Below, piece after piece: positions 8,946 through 18,271 of a stretch of DNA of 54,238 bases (within the stretch, counting starts at the first letter, position 1; every line of letters starts with the position of its first letter). The DNA lies in contig NZ_MPHJ01000023.1 in NCBI RefSeq assembly GCF_001957125.1, positions 1-54,238 of the forward strand, written 5' to 3'. Source of the stretch: Shewanella sp. UCD-KL12 (GTDB taxonomy: Bacteria; Pseudomonadota; Gammaproteobacteria; Enterobacterales; Shewanellaceae). Below the pieces are notes generated by a model. It saw only the letters and a program-made list of their open reading frames with translations, was not told the DNA's origin and did not search any database. The position numbers and the translations under genes were made by a program.

Positions 8946-11141
8946 TTAAAACTTGTACGAATAGCCAACGGTGACAGTCATAGGTTTACCGACAAAATTT
9001 GAGCCATAGACCTTTGAGGTGACATACTTTTCATCGAACAAGTTCTCAGCAGTTAAGTAAAGCTCCTGCTCCTCTGAGATAAAGTAACGGCCAGAAAGGT
9101 CGACAACAGTTTTTGCTTCGATAAGCTCATCCGAGGCAATATCACCTTGACCTGCGGTAGTGCGAATATCGTCAGTATAGCGGGCTGCTAAAGTGAGCTC
9201 CCAGCTAGCACCGGCCACACCTGCAGATGCGAATAACATATTTTCAGGCAGGTAAGGGAGTTTGTCGCCTTCGACTACGTCGCCCCATGGATCAAAGTCA
9301 GACTCGAAACTATTTGCAAACTGCGCATCGGTATAGGTATAAGCCAGTTTTACTGGGAAGCTGATATCGCCATCATGGTTGAAGCTATATCCTAAGCTTA
9401 ATTCAAGTCCCTTAACATCGACTTCACCACCATTGTATTGGTCGCCAATATTCTCATCATCACAACCTTGAGCTGCAGTACAGTTTCCGTGCATATTACT
9501 GTAATCACTGTAGAAGAAGATGGCTTCAGAACTTAAGGCACCAGCGTTATAACGTGCGCCTGTTTCATAGTTCCAGCTCTCCTCTTCTTGACGATCGGCA
9601 TTGCCTGGAGCGGCAGGTGAGAAGCCTTTTTGAACACCAGCAAGGACCAATAATTCATCATTGATCTGATAGGTTACAGAGAATGAAGGCAGCACAGCTG
9701 AGAAGCTGTTGCTGATATCCTTTTCCGGTGTACCATCACGTCCTGCGTTCTCTTTACCCCAATCAGTTCGATTCGTTTTGACATCTTCATAGCGAATGCC
9801 AGCAGTGATATTAAAATCACCGAATGTCATTTTATCTTGTACGTAAAGCGCTAAAGCTTCCGCGCTGTCAATACGGTTTGAGTCGCTACCTGGCGTACCA
9901 CTTTCAGTAAGAGTCATGACTTGATTTGCATCTAAGTCGTAATGATCTGCCCACTGATATCTGTCCATCTCATCTTCGTGGTAGCGAGCACCGAAGGCAA
10001 TCTCATGGCTGTCTAAATACCAGTTCAGTTCAGTTTGAATACCTTGAGAGATATAAGCGCGGTTGTTGGCTTTGACACGCACATCCATAGGCTCTGAGCT
10101 AGGGTTTTTATCAAAAGCGGATGCCGCTTCAACACCACCTTTGCTTAGCTTTAAACCATCAACCTTATCTGCCTTGTACCAGTTACGTGCAAAGTCGTTG
10201 TAGTAAGCTGTTGTCCCTAACGTTAGGCTGTCACTAAAATCTATAATATGGTTAACCTGAAACTGCTTATGCTCAGTATTCATTACATCTTTTTGAGATG
10301 CTGAGTAACGAGTATAAGGTGAGCTCTGGTAGTCTTCATCAGTGAGACCCATGTAGGTTTCATTTGAACGTTCGTCTGAATACTTAAGTTTAAACTCAAC
10401 AACTTGCTGAAACTTAGCATCTTTTGCTGAGCGGATACTGATTTTGGCTAGGGCATCATTTTTAACAAAACCTGTATCACCACCTACACCATTGATATCT
10501 TTGAAGCCATCAGCTTGATAACGATAAAGGTCGACAACGCCACCAACGCGTTCCCCTTGTCCGCCAGCATAAGCATGTAGCTTGCCAAATCCGTCCTGTC
10601 CTGCTGCCACATCAAGTTTACCAGCCAACTCCTCTTCAGGAATTTGACGAGACAGCATATTAATAACGCCGCCAGTCGTTCGTGGGCCGTATTTGACTGT
10701 TGAGCTGCCTTTTAATACTTCGACCGATTGCATTCTGCCTGAGGTCGGGAAGTAGTAAGCAGCTGGTGAAGCGTAGGGTGCTGGCGCTGCAATCACACCA
10801 TCTTCCATGATAGTTAGCTTCTCTGTGCGGTTTTGACCTGTCCCGCGCATGCCGATATTTGGTCTAAGCCCATAGCCATCTTCCTCTTGAATATACACCC
10901 CAGGAACACTTGAAAGCGTACGCATGATATCTGTGTATTTGAAGGTTTCCAGCTCAGCTTCGGTGATCTGGTGACCACTGCCTGGTACGGTATTGAGAGG
11001 ATTGTTCTTACCGAATATGGTTATTTGTTCCATAGGGGCGAGTGTTTCATCTTGGCTATTTTGCGCAAACACTGGAGCAGATAACGCAGTTAACAGCGCA
11101 GTTGAAAGTAAGCTAAGCGATAAAGATTTAGGGTGTGACAT
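8946..11141 (-). CDS. TonB-dependent outer-membrane receptor, FecA-like iron-chelate type
   Basis: A 731-residue TonB-dependent receptor. The signal peptide ends at VFAQ; a TonB-box-like segment (EQITIFGK) follows, then the plug domain with YGLRPNIGMRG, LTIMEDGV, APAPYASPAAYYFP and VEVLKGSSTVKYGPRTTGGVINM. These plug phrases closely follow ferric-citrate receptor FecA and its relatives. The barrel fills the rest and ends in GYSYKF. There is no N-terminal signalling (STN) domain and no FecIR-like genes nearby, so simple Fur control is likelier than surface signalling. A weaker Fur-like box is at 11202-11220. Together with the downstream porin, FMN and PepSY genes this suggests ferric-chelate uptake followed by periplasmic reduction. 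The exact chelate is unknown. Confidence 0.88.
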   Translation of the reverse strand: MSHPKSLSLSLLSTALLTALSAPVFAQNSQDETLAPMEQITIFGKNNPLNTVPGSGHQITEAELETFKYTDIMRTLSSVPGVYIQEEDGYGLRPNIGMRGTGQNRTEKLTIMEDGVIAAPAPYASPAAYYFPTSGRMQSVEVLKGSSTVKYGPRTTGGVINMLSRQIPEEELAGKLDVAAGQDGFGKLHAYAGGQGERVGGVVDLYRYQADGFKDINGVGGDTGFVKNDALAKISIRSAKDAKFQQVVEFKLKYSDERSNETYMGLTDEDYQSSPYTRYSASQKDVMNTEHKQFQVNHIIDFSDSLTLGTTAYYNDFARNWYKADKVDGLKLSKGGVEAASAFDKNPSSEPMDVRVKANNRAYISQGIQTELNWYLDSHEIAFGARYHEDEMDRYQWADHYDLDANQVMTLTESGTPGSDSNRIDSAEALALYVQDKMTFGDFNITAGIRYEDVKTNRTDWGKENAGRDGTPEKDISNSFSAVLPSFSVTYQINDELLVLAGVQKGFSPAAPGNADRQEEESWNYETGARYNAGALSSEAIFFYSDYSNMHGNCTAAQGCDDENIGDQYNGGEVDVKGLELSLGYSFNHDGDISFPVKLAYTYTDAQFANSFESDFDPWGDVVEGDKLPYLPENMLFASAGVAGASWELTLAARYTDDIRTTAGQGDIASDELIEAKTVVDLSGRYFISEEQELYLTAENLFDEKYVTSKVYGSNFVGKPMTVTVGYSYKF

Positions 11142-11201
11142 AGATTCTCCGTTGCACTACAACACTCGAGATAACCCTAATTAACCGATATTGGTAATCT
11201 A

Positions 11202-11220
11202 AGTAGGAGTTATTCTCATT
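11202..11220 (-). promoter_or_regulatory. Weak Fur-like box upstream of the TonB receptor
   Basis: The minus-strand sequence AATGAGAATAACTCCTACT matches about 12 of 18 consensus Fur positions; the first half-site is good and the second poor. It lies 61-79 bases before the receptor start codon. The weaker match makes this tentative. Confidence 0.4.
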
Positions 11221-11401
11221 TCTGCGGCGAATCTTAATCTTTCTTTATTAAAACTAACTTAACGCTCAATTTCTTTACATTTGTTAACACGAACTCAAAT
11301 AGCCTGATAGCTAGATAAAGGAAGTCATCGGGTGAGTGTTTGAGCTTAACTGATATAGAATGTGCTCAAATTTGAAATACCGATATAACATTAGAGAAGA
11401 T

Positions 11402-12112
11402 ATGTTTCTAAAGCCTTATTTTAAAAAAGAAAATCAGTCTGTATCAGTAACGCCTATTCAGGCCAGTAATTTTGCTAAGGGAATTGCGCAAGACTTTAAC
11501 CCTATTCATAGTGTTGGGGCTAAGCGTTTCTGTGTTCCTGGCGATCTTCTTTTTTCTCTGGTGTTAGGTCAGTACGGTTTAAGCCAGAAGATGGCTTTTA
11601 ACTTTACCGGTATGGTGGGAGCGGGTGTTGAACTGCAGTTTCCAGACGAAGTAACCGATAAGTTCGAGATTAGAGACGATAAAGATAAGCTTTATCTTGA
11701 CGTTGAGCGTCATGGTGAAGTGAGCCGATGTGAAACTCAACTTGAGTCATTTATTCGTAGCTACGTCTCCTTTTCGGGCCACAACTTTACCCATGTTCTA
11801 GTGCCTATGATGCAGCAGCATCAGATGATGATTAATCCGAAACGTCCCTTGGTTATCTATGAAAGCATGTCATTTGATCTGACGACATTAGATTTTGACC
11901 AAGTAAGCCTGTCACTGGTTGAGCAAGAGCTGAAAATCGATGGCAAACGTGGTGATGTGACCCTAAAGTTTGAGCTTCATAGTGACGGAGCCTTAGTGGG
12001 GACAGGACTTAAAACACTGGTGATGAGTGGCCTGCGTCCCTATGATGCTGAGCAAGCCAAAGCGATGGTTGCAGACTATGAGAGTTATCGAACCGATTTT
12101 GAGCAAGCGTAA
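11402..12112 (+). CDS. DUF3581-like hot-dog fold protein of unknown function
   Basis: A 236-residue soluble protein from ATG 11402, which has AGAGAAG immediately upstream; the longer frame from 11360 lacks a ribosome site. The N-terminal part AKGIAQDFNPIHSVGAKRFCVPGD resembles the MaoC/hot-dog hydratase motif (D-x-N-P-x-H), where Asp and His are catalytic in R-specific enoyl-CoA hydratases. The rest resembles the DUF3581 family known mainly in Shewanella and relatives; this assignment is from memory of the family. No signal peptide is present. It is a single-gene unit between the iron locus and the riboswitch gene. An acyl-thioester substrate is possible but is not shown. Confidence 0.6.
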   Translation: MFLKPYFKKENQSVSVTPIQASNFAKGIAQDFNPIHSVGAKRFCVPGDLLFSLVLGQYGLSQKMAFNFTGMVGAGVELQFPDEVTDKFEIRDDKDKLYLDVERHGEVSRCETQLESFIRSYVSFSGHNFTHVLVPMMQQHQMMINPKRPLVIYESMSFDLTTLDFDQVSLSLVEQELKIDGKRGDVTLKFELHSDGALVGTGLKTLVMSGLRPYDAEQAKAMVADYESYRTDFEQA

Positions 12113-12354
12113 CTTCTAAACGATATCACTTCATTGTTTTAAATGGCTAAGTAGTCAGAGCGTGGGTAGTTATTATTCGCGCTCTTTTTATATTCATTCC
12201 ATGCTTCTAATTCCTGTTGACTGTTTTGTTTGAAAAATCCCCAATTAAGTAATGGATGATAAAACTGTGATCAGACCGCTTGTTGGCTTTATAGCAATCA
12301 TGCATGCTGTGCGACCGCTAAAGCAGCGCTTATCTCTGTTTTAGCAATCCGTTC

Positions 12355-12607
12355 GGATGAAGGTAGCAGGAGAGTGGGGAGTCACCCCACACCGACGAGG
12401 CAAGTTTAGCTGATTGTAAAATCGCTAAACCACTCTTTCAGGTGCCAATATTTATTGGTGAGGACTGTTACTGGACGAGCCTCTGGAGAGATCGTAAACA
12501 GATAATACTCGTTAGTTTTAAATGTATTACGGCGCCGAAGGCGAAAGTGACTAAGTGAATACTTCATTTAGTTGCGAAACGCTCAGGCAAAAGGACAGAG
12601 GAGAGGA
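12355..12607 (+). promoter_or_regulatory. Tandem glycine riboswitch (two aptamers)
   Basis: Two successive aptamers are readable. The first runs about 12355-12475 (GCAGGAGAG, then CCGACGAGGCAA, then CTTTCAGGTGCC and GAGGACTG). The second runs about 12478-12607 and has the hallmarks CTGGAGAG at 12483, GCGCCGAAGGCGAAAG at 12532, and CTCAGGCAAAAGGACAGAG at 12582-12600. These match the GCVT-type glycine riboswitch. The downstream gene is an AGCS symporter, the same pairing as in Vibrio cholerae, where glycine binding changes expression. A small hairpin near 12608-12622 could belong to the expression platform; its mode is not clear. Confidence 0.92.
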
Positions 12608-12755
12608 TGACTGCATAGTCCTGTCGTTTGTCTTTATAAAGTTTGTTTAGCGCTCGCTAAATAAGGCTTTGTGTTGCGTCCGGCTGCGGCGCGTTACAGC
12701 CATTTCTTGTTCACTTCCGTTTATTATTTAAGCTGTATAATAATCGAGAACTGCA

Positions 12756-14105
12756 ATGAATTTTGAATCACTTCTAGTTGAAATTAATGCCTTAGTTTGG
12801 GGGCCAATTACCCTCTGCTTACTGGTAGGTACTGGTCTATATCTCACCATAAGATTAAAGCTCATTCAGGTGTTGTACTTACCGTTTGCCCTGAAACTTC
12901 TGTTTAAACCCGCCACTGGTAAGGGAGATCTGTCCTCTTTTGCTGCACTCTGTACCGCCCTTTCGGCCACTATAGGCACCGGAAATATTGTCGGTGTTGC
13001 AACTGCCATCAAAATTGGTGGCCCAGGTGCGCTGTTTTGGATGTGGCTGGCGGCATTCTTTGGCATGGCAACTAAGTACGCCGAATGTATGTTAGCGGTG
13101 AAATATCGCACTACAGATGCTAGAGGTCAGATTGCTGGCGGCCCTATGTACTATATAGAGCGTGGGTTAGGGCTGAGCTGGTTGGCAAAGGTATTTGCCA
13201 TCTTCGGTGTAGCGGTCGCTTTTTTTGGCATAGGTACGTTCGCTCAAGTCAATGCCATCAGTGATGCCATGACCATAGCTTTTCAAGTACCAGCTTGGGT
13301 GACGGCAGTAGTATTAACTCTGCTGGTAGCTGCAGTAACACTCGGTGGGGTGACACGTATCGCCAATGTGGCTAAAAGGTTAGTGCCTAGTATGGCACTG
13401 GCTTATATCCTTGCCTGCTTAGGCATACTGTTTAGCTTTAGTGAGCAAATTATACCAGCATTTGACTTGGTACTAACCTCAGCTTTTACGCCTATCTCAG
13501 CTGCGGGGGGATTTTTGGGGGCTACCGTTGCTCAAGCACTGCAAATTGGTATTGCCAGAGGGGTATTTTCCAATGAGGCTGGGCTGGGGAGTGCGCCAAT
13601 TGCCGCAGCCGCTGCGAAAACTGACGAGCCTGTTGAGCAAGGCTTAGTGAGTATGACGGGCACCTTTTTCGATACCATCATCATCTGTACCATGACTGGC
13701 TTAGTATTAATCATTACAGGTGTTTGGAGTGGTGATGCCGCAGGAGCCGCTATGACTAGTGCCGCTTTTATGGCGGGTAGCTCACCTATTGTTGGTCAAT
13801 ATGTAGTGACTATTGCTTTAGTGTGCTTTGCATTTACCACTATTTTGGGCTGGCACTACTATGGTGAGCGCTGTTGGTATTATCTCGTGGGTGATAGAGG
13901 CCTTAGGTTGTATCAAGGCTTGTTTCTGTTTCTGATTGCAGTCGGTGCATTTATTCAATTAGATATGATCTGGCTGCTTGCCGATACCGTAAATGGCTTG
14001 ATGGCTATTCCTAACCTGATTGCTTTGTTGGGGCTGAGGCATGTGATCTATGGTGAGACGATGAATTACTTTTCTAAGCGAGAAACAAGGGCGATAGTCG
14101 TTTAG
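12756..14105 (+). CDS. Sodium:alanine/glycine symporter, AGCS family
   Basis: A 449-residue inner-membrane protein with about ten to eleven hydrophobic helices and the AGCS signatures: LCTALSATIGTGNIVGVATAI near residues 65-85, GGPGALFWMWLAAFFGMATKYAE next to it, GGPMYYIERGLG, and RGVFSNEAGLGSAPIAAAAAKT in the second half. The family imports alanine and glycine with Na+. The tandem glycine riboswitch directly upstream supports glycine as the relevant substrate or signal: uptake when glycine can be used as carbon or nitrogen, or control of its accumulation. Start ATG 12756 follows a GAGAAC purine stretch. It is monocistronic. Confidence 0.92.
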   Translation: MNFESLLVEINALVWGPITLCLLVGTGLYLTIRLKLIQVLYLPFALKLLFKPATGKGDLSSFAALCTALSATIGTGNIVGVATAIKIGGPGALFWMWLAAFFGMATKYAECMLAVKYRTTDARGQIAGGPMYYIERGLGLSWLAKVFAIFGVAVAFFGIGTFAQVNAISDAMTIAFQVPAWVTAVVLTLLVAAVTLGGVTRIANVAKRLVPSMALAYILACLGILFSFSEQIIPAFDLVLTSAFTPISAAGGFLGATVAQALQIGIARGVFSNEAGLGSAPIAAAAAKTDEPVEQGLVSMTGTFFDTIIICTMTGLVLIITGVWSGDAAGAAMTSAAFMAGSSPIVGQYVVTIALVCFAFTTILGWHYYGERCWYYLVGDRGLRLYQGLFLFLIAVGAFIQLDMIWLLADTVNGLMAIPNLIALLGLRHVIYGETMNYFSKRETRAIVV

Positions 14106-14590
14106 TTAAAATCATTTTTCTTGTGCAGCGAAGATGAAGGTGGGTCGGTTATATTCCCTACATAACCGACATTTCCACCCTCCATGGCGGTCAGGTGACG
14201 CTTCGCTTTTCGCTTTAACTAACAGGGCGGAGCCTGTTCAATAGGCGTAGCCGTCCGCGGAGCGATAGGATGAAGGCCGTCGTCTTTAATTTTCAGACGT
14301 AGTCGCCGCCTCAGCTTCAATATCGTCTTGGTATTTATGGCTTAGCCCTATCCGATATTGAAGATTAATTGCGGTTTACTTAAGCATTTTTTTATCACAA
14401 ATTAGCGTATGATCTCACACGAATAAATCCTGCCTGTTTACTGATGGAACCTTGATTGCCAAGCAGGCCAGATTGCTTTATTTTAGACTCTCAAAATTGA
14501 AACTTGATAAGCCTGTTTATTACTTATGTAAACAGGGCTTGTGGTGATCTGTTGCCGTAGGTAAACGGCAATGTTTTGATAAGGAAAAAG
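14106..14590. other. Structured spacer upstream of the SMC operon
   Basis: No gene seen. It holds an inverted repeat GTCGGTTAT/ATAACCGAC (14144-14152 with 14162-14170) flanked by GGTGG and CCACC that extend the pairing, with TTCCCTAC in the loop. A GC-rich stretch follows at 14215-14310. Then comes an 11-base inverted repeat CTTCAATATCG/CGATATTGAAG (14315-14325 with 14353-14363). The last 200 bases are AT-rich and probably contain the operon promoter. Confidence 0.5.
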
Positions 14591-17500
14591 ATGCCAAGCT
14601 TGAATCGAATCGTGCTGATTAATACGCACCTCCCTGGCGTAGTTGAACTCGCCCTTGATGGTCATACTAACATTTGTGGTACTAATGCCTCAGGAAAGAC
14701 CACGCTACAGCGTTTGGTACCAGTCTTTTATGGTGAATACCCCAGCCGTGTCGTCCCATCGACACGTGATAGTTTTGAACGCTGGTACTTGCCTCATGAT
14801 TCAAGTTTTATAATCTACGAATATAAGCGTGCTGACGGTCAACTAAACCAGGCGGTATTGGCGTCGGCAGGCGATGGCAAAGGGGTTAACTACCGCTTTA
14901 TTGCTAAAGGCTTTGAGCTTGAAGATTACGTCAAGAGTCGAGATGGCGATAACGTATTATGTCATACCATGGCAGAACTTGGCCGTGAGATGAAACGTGC
15001 TGGCGTGGCGATTACTAACTTGCTTAATACTCGTGAGTTTCGTGCCATTATCCAAAATGATCGCGCATTGCAAAGTACAGGGAGTAACCGTACTGAGCTA
15101 AGAACCTATGCGCGTCAATTTGCCCTATGTGAGGCTGAGCACTCTTTGCGCCATATCGAGAAGTTGGCTAAAGCGGTTCACTCTAAAGAGGGTAAGATGG
15201 AGACGATCAAATCTATGATCGCTGCCATTCTTGAAGAGGATGGTGTCAACCCGCCATCCTCTCGTCTTAATCCTCAACGCGTAGAAACTTGGATCCGTGA
15301 CAGCCAGTTGATCCAGGGCTTTGAGCAGATCCGTCCCGAATTTGAAAAGCTTGAGCAGGAATTTAACCAACTACTCAGTGCAGAGCAACGTCTTGCAAGT
15401 CTCAAGCGTGGCTATAGCAAAGATGAAACCATAGAGGTTGAGCGCCAAGACCACCATCAAGATCAGTCTAAAGCCCTCAATGCTGAACTGAGAAAACTCG
15501 ATGAAGAGTGGAAAGAGCTCAGAGATGAACTCAACTTAGATCTTTCTGCGGCGAAAGGTGACGTGGCTAAGTGTGAATATGAGCTCGATGCCATAGAAGA
15601 TCAGCACGGCGCTTTCTTAGATGCTGATATTGAACAGGCAAAACAAGATCTTGAGCAGCTGCCAAATTGGCGTGGCAGTTTAGAGAATTTGAGTGAGCGT
15701 CATAAATTACAGACCGAAAAGCATCAAGATATTGAAGCGGCTTACAATGCTCGTCGTAGCAAGATAGGTGAAGGTTTGAACCGCGAGCTGGAGAACTTGC
15801 ATAAAGAGCAAGACCAGCAACGCGAAGCAAGAGATAAGCAATCAGATAAAGCGAGAGGCGAGTTAGAAGCGTTAGATGGTCAATGGCGTGAGCAGATGGA
15901 GGCGGGCAAAGCCAAGTTTAGTGAGCAGGAGTATCAGTTAAAGCTCTCCGCTGCTGAGTTAAAAGTCCGTGTCGACAGCGTGACTTATAACGATGAAGAG
16001 AAGCTGGCATTAGCGATTTTCGATGAACGCATTACACTCGCTAACGAAGAGCAGGAGGTCTGTAGCGCCAAAGTCGATAGGTTTACAGCCGAAGAGCGTA
16101 AGCTTAGGGCCAAGCGAGATCAGGCTAATGAGAGCCTAAGAGTGGCTGGGATCCGTGTCACTGAGCGCCAAACTGAGCTCGACGATCTACAGCATATGCT
16201 ATTTCCTCAGTCGCACACTTTACTCGAGTTTCTACGAAAAGAGGCAGGTGATTGGGAGAATACTTTAGGAAAAGTGATTGCTCCTGAACTACTACACCGT
16301 AGCGATCTACATCCTGCAAAGTTGGCGGATAACTTAGAGTCTCTCTATGGTATCGCGTTGGATCTTAAGGCCATTGATACCCCAGAATATGCCGCTTCGG
16401 AGCAGGAGTTGCGTGGCAGGCATGCAAAGTCTGAAGAGAGTTTAGATACCGCAAAAGAGATCCAGGCTGAAGCTGAAGATCAGCTTGTAGCGATTAATAG
16501 TGAACTCGACCAATTAAATCGTGATCTTACTTTTGCTCGCACAGCCTACAAAAATAGCCGTGATGATCTACGTCGCCTATTTGATGAAAAACGTAGCGAG
16601 CAGGAGAAGATCAACAAATCACTCAATGAGCGTAAGTCCGGTGCTCAAAAACAGCTTGCCCGTTTCGATGATGAGCTTAAGCAGTTAACGCATCAGCATC
16701 AAGCGTGGCTGGAAGATCAAAAAGAGCAGGCCCTTGAAGATCGTATGGAGAAGAAGGCGTACTGGCAGGAGGTGGTTGGTGCGCTAGACAGTCAACTTAG
16801 CCAAGTTAAAAGCAATATTCAGCAAAGGCGTGATCATGCCAAGAGTGAGCAAAAGGCTTGTGAGTTATGGTACAAGAATGAGCTTAAAGATCGCGGCGTA
16901 GATGAAGATAAGATTGTTAAGCTTAAGCAAGAGATCCGAAGCTTAGAGACAAGTATCAGCAAGGCGGAGCAACGCCGCAGTGAAGTTCTTAGGTATGATG
17001 ATTGGTATCAGCATACTTGGCTTAAACGTAAGCCAAAGCTGCAAACAGATTTAAGCACAGTCAAACATGCAACCTCTGAATTAGAGCAGCAATTAAAGTC
17101 TAAGGCTGCAGATGTTAAGGCTCGTCGTCAGGTACTTGATAATGATCGCAAACAGTCTGATGCTGTTCAGGTTGAGGCATCAGAGAACTTAACTAAGCTG
17201 CGTAGTGTCATGCGCAAACTCAGTGAACTCAAGTTACCAGCCAATACCGATGAGCCGCAAGGCGGCTTAACTGAGCGTTTGCGTCAAGGTGAAGAGTTAC
17301 TGCTTAAACGAGATAGCTTACTTAGCTCAGTGAAACAGTATGTAGAGCATTTCGACTCTGTTATCGCCAGTAAATCAGGTTCTAGCCTGTCAGAGACCTG
17401 GGAGCGTGCCCGAGAGGAGTCGAGCTTCCTTAATGATAAAGGCATTCGCCTAATCGATTATCGTAAACTGGTTCCTCAGCTAGAACAGTTACTCAATGTG

Positions 17501-18271
17501 ATGGTGCCACAATCTATTACAGCGCTTCGTGAGCAGGGTCGTATCTTTGGTGTTGATCTCACTGCTTATTACGATGTGCTTGCTGATATCGATAGACGTA
17601 TTGCCAGCCAAAGTGCACGTATTACCCGTGAAGTGGGTGAGGAGCTATTCCTTGATGGCGTATCTGAGTCAGCGGTTAAGATACGATCACGGATCAGCGA
17701 GCTAGAGTTTTGGCCTGAACTGGAGGTCTTTGTGAAGGCTTTCAAGCAGTGGAAGGCAGATGGTTTTAGTGAGCTTCCCAATGAGCATTACACCAATAGC
17801 ATGCGCCGTGCACTCGATATTATTGGCCGCAGTGCGCTGTCTGGCGGGATATCTAAGCTGCTTGAGATTGAGTTGAGACTGAAAGAGGGCAATAGCGATC
17901 TTGTTATTCGTACCGACCGTCAGCTCAATGAATCTTCGAGCCATGGTATGGCTTACCTTATTTTATGTAAGTTCTTGCTGGCCTTCACACGTCTGCTTCG
18001 AGGCCGTGCAGAGGTGACCATTCATTGGCCTATCGATGAACTTGGTACCTTACATCACGGTAACGTAAAGAAAATTTTCGATGCTTGTGAAAACAACAAT
18101 ATCTCAGTGCTGGGTGCATTCCCTAACCCAGAGTCGGAAGTATTGAACCTGTTTGCTAATCGCTACATCATCAATAAGCAAACTAAGAAACTCCAAGTGG
18201 TGAAACCTCAAGTTAACCCTATTGCCGATAAGCTAAGCCAGCGAAATGCTAATGTTAAGGAAGCTGTGTAA
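14591..18271 (+). CDS. MksB/JetC-like SMC ATPase (MukB superfamily)
   Basis: A 1226-residue SMC-like ATPase. Start ATG 14591 has AAGGA six bases upstream; the frame runs to TTG 14576. The N-terminal head has Walker A CGTNASGKTT (about 29-39). Two long coiled-coil arms (about 240-530 and 610-1000) flank a short globular region around LLEFLRKEAGDWENTLGKVIAPE, a probable hinge. The C-terminal head has the signature-like SSSHGMAYL (about 1114) and Walker B VTIHWPIDELGTLH with Asp-Glu at about 1148. This is the MukB/MksB/JetC architecture, not RecN or SbcC. Such complexes extrude DNA loops for chromosome organisation (Muk, Mks) or plasmid defence (JetABCD/Wadjet). It overlaps the next gene by one base (TAATG), so expression is coupled. 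Which role applies is not shown. Confidence 0.85.
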   Translation: MPSLNRIVLINTHLPGVVELALDGHTNICGTNASGKTTLQRLVPVFYGEYPSRVVPSTRDSFERWYLPHDSSFIIYEYKRADGQLNQAVLASAGDGKGVNYRFIAKGFELEDYVKSRDGDNVLCHTMAELGREMKRAGVAITNLLNTREFRAIIQNDRALQSTGSNRTELRTYARQFALCEAEHSLRHIEKLAKAVHSKEGKMETIKSMIAAILEEDGVNPPSSRLNPQRVETWIRDSQLIQGFEQIRPEFEKLEQEFNQLLSAEQRLASLKRGYSKDETIEVERQDHHQDQSKALNAELRKLDEEWKELRDELNLDLSAAKGDVAKCEYELDAIEDQHGAFLDADIEQAKQDLEQLPNWRGSLENLSERHKLQTEKHQDIEAAYNARRSKIGEGLNRELENLHKEQDQQREARDKQSDKARGELEALDGQWREQMEAGKAKFSEQEYQLKLSAAELKVRVDSVTYNDEEKLALAIFDERITLANEEQEVCSAKVDRFTAEERKLRAKRDQANESLRVAGIRVTERQTELDDLQHMLFPQSHTLLEFLRKEAGDWENTLGKVIAPELLHRSDLHPAKLADNLESLYGIALDLKAIDTPEYAASEQELRGRHAKSEESLDTAKEIQAEAEDQLVAINSELDQLNRDLTFARTAYKNSRDDLRRLFDEKRSEQEKINKSLNERKSGAQKQLARFDDELKQLTHQHQAWLEDQKEQALEDRMEKKAYWQEVVGALDSQLSQVKSNIQQRRDHAKSEQKACELWYKNELKDRGVDEDKIVKLKQEIRSLETSISKAEQRRSEVLRYDDWYQHTWLKRKPKLQTDLSTVKHATSELEQQLKSKAADVKARRQVLDNDRKQSDAVQVEASENLTKLRSVMRKLSELKLPANTDEPQGGLTERLRQGEELLLKRDSLLSSVKQYVEHFDSVIASKSGSSLSETWERAREESSFLNDKGIRLIDYRKLVPQLEQLLNVMVPQSITALREQGRIFGVDLTAYYDVLADIDRRIASQSARITREVGEELFLDGVSESAVKIRSRISELEFWPELEVFVKAFKQWKADGFSELPNEHYTNSMRRALDIIGRSALSGGISKLLEIELRLKEGNSDLVIRTDRQLNESSSHGMAYLILCKFLLAFTRLLRGRAEVTIHWPIDELGTLHHGNVKKIFDACENNNISVLGAFPNPESEVLNLFANRYIINKQTKKLQVVKPQVNPIADKLSQRNANVKEAV

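Noticed and set aside
14576..14590. TTG start for the SMC ATPase
   Set aside because: ATG 14591 has AAGGA at proper spacing; the TTG would put that ribosome site inside the gene.
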